Assembly: GCA_015655125.1 (NCBI GenBank)
Contig: JAATFP010000027.1
Location: 1 to 42,129, forward strand
Origin: Chitinophagales bacterium
Lineage (GTDB): Bacteria; Bacteroidota; Bacteroidia; Chitinophagales; Chitinophagaceae
Direction: 5' to 3'
DNA: 42,129 nt
Part shown: positions 41,565 to 42,129 of the stretch, piece after piece
Layout of the letters: every line of letters starts with the position of its first letter
Position numbering within the stretch: position 1 is the first letter of the stretch
Made by a program: the position numbers and the translations under genes
Notes under the pieces: model-generated
Told to the model about the DNA's origin: nothing
Databases searched by the model: none
The model's input: the letters and a program-made list of their open reading frames with translations, nothing else

Positions 41565-42129
41565 GCAGCTTGCTGCGTCTGCAACACCACTTCCACCGGC
41601 TTTTCACCCAATTGCTTCATCACCCTGAAATGTGACGCAAGCGCTTCACTGAAAGTTGGATATTGGTTGTAGGGCAATCCAAACTGTGCACATTTTTCCT
41701 GCACGATCTTGCTTATTTCCGGATAATGGATATGGCTCACGCGCGGAAAAAGATGATGCTCGATCTGGTAATTCAGTCCGCCTACGAACCATGAGATCGT
41801 TTTATTTCCCATCGCAAAGTTTGCGGTCGTTTTGATCTGATGCTCTGCCCACGCCGTTTCCAGGTGCTTTGTTTCATCCAAAGGAATATGTTCAAACTCC
41901 GTATTTTCTACCACATGCGCCAATTGAAATACCAATGACAGGGTTAATCCCATCGCAATATTCATTGCAAAAAAACCGATGAGCCAGCCTTGCCAGCCCC
42001 ACACGTATATTGGCAATGCAATGAACGTAATCGCATAATGTAATTTGGTCAGCCAAAAAACGATGTGATTTTTTGTGCTCATCTTCCAGGCTTCGGTCGT
42101 GTAAATGCGACGGGTAAAATATTTTGTGA
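41561..42129 (-). CDS. Fatty acid (acyl-CoA/acyl-lipid) desaturase, 3' part (5' end outside window)
   Basis: About 189 C-terminal residues of a membrane di-iron desaturase. The frame is open to the window edge (KYFTRRIYTTEAWKMSTKNH), so the Met at 42082 is internal. Two late hydrophobic segments (YAITFIALPIYVW; LIGFFAMNIAMGLTLSLVFQL) precede the HVVENTEF box. The third histidine box QIEHHLFP has the Gln of front-end/acyl-lipid desaturases. The first histidine box is in the missing part. It introduces double bonds into fatty acyl chains at the inner membrane; the position is not predictable here. It is convergent with gldB. Confidence 0.92.
   Translation of the reverse strand, partial: TKYFTRRIYTTEAWKMSTKNHIVFWLTKLHYAITFIALPIYVWGWQGWLIGFFAMNIAMGLTLSLVFQLAHVVENTEFEHIPLDETKHLETAWAEHQIKTTANFAMGNKTISWFVGGLNYQIEHHLFPRVSHIHYPEISKIVQEKCAQFGLPYNQYPTFSEALASHFRVMKQLGEKPVEVVLQTQQAA

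Noticed and set aside
42080..42082. ATG as the start of the desaturase
   Set aside because: The frame continues upstream to the window edge with family-like residues (KYFTRR), so the gene is cut by the window.

Overview
The window is chromosomal DNA from a gliding-type member of the Bacteroidota, most likely family Chitinophagaceae or a close relative. This rests on gldF, gldG and gldB, three secreted proteins with type IX secretion (T9SS) C-terminal sorting domains, a fused murF-alr gene, a MoxR/DUF58/BatA aerotolerance cluster, and several promoters with the Bacteroidota -7 element TAnnTTTG. The family placement is inference; the phylum is well supported. No phage, transposase, integrase, CRISPR array, tRNA or rRNA was seen.

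Layout. 1-729: 3' part of fumarase C. 878-2614 (-): a PQQ-type soluble glucose dehydrogenase with a T9SS tail, with a possible 19-residue membrane micropeptide upstream. 2846-5113 (+): a large T9SS-exported multidomain surface protein. 5220-11985 (-): a block read gldF, gldG, terC, murF-alr and then lspA, i.e. gliding/T9SS-associated ABC transporter parts plus envelope synthesis. 12485-15494 (+): a polyproline secreted protein and a kelch/T9SS protein. 15796-17951 (-): iscS-iscU-iscA iron-sulfur cluster assembly. 18071-20993 (+): methylmalonyl-CoA epimerase, a membrane histidine kinase and a NarL-type response regulator, the last flanked by degenerate direct repeats. 21233-21871 (-): an MBL-fold hydrolase. 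22076-25528 (+): an outer-membrane chimera with peptidase-MA-like, beta-propeller and Omp85-like barrel parts.

25636-31671 (-): DUF1361 membrane protein, diacylglycerol kinase, a Coq4-family protein, CreD with an extra membrane domain, a small winged-helix regulator, a multi-spanning membrane protein and a class III aminotransferase. 31891-33056 (+): gamma carbonic anhydrase, a 56-residue lipoprotein and a 97-residue unknown. 33239-38302 (-): rsgA and the batA / BatD-like / DUF58 / moxR cluster. 38510-40192 (-): nadE. 40420-41433 (+): gldB. 41561-42129 (-): 3' part of a fatty acid desaturase.

The most unusual material is between and around the genes. (i) Many intergenic gaps carry two opposed arms built from short GGTTTAG-like words; the word differs from gap to gap but the two arms of one gap resemble each other. 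(ii) A palindrome CACTTTG-N5-CAAAGTG lies just upstream of two membrane genes on either side of a small winged-helix regulator, and looks like its operator. (iii) The response regulator gene sits between two copies of a degenerate repeat. (iv) The Omp85-like protein has lost the metal-binding residues of its peptidase-like domain. (v) A Coq4-type protein occurs in a lineage that normally makes menaquinone.
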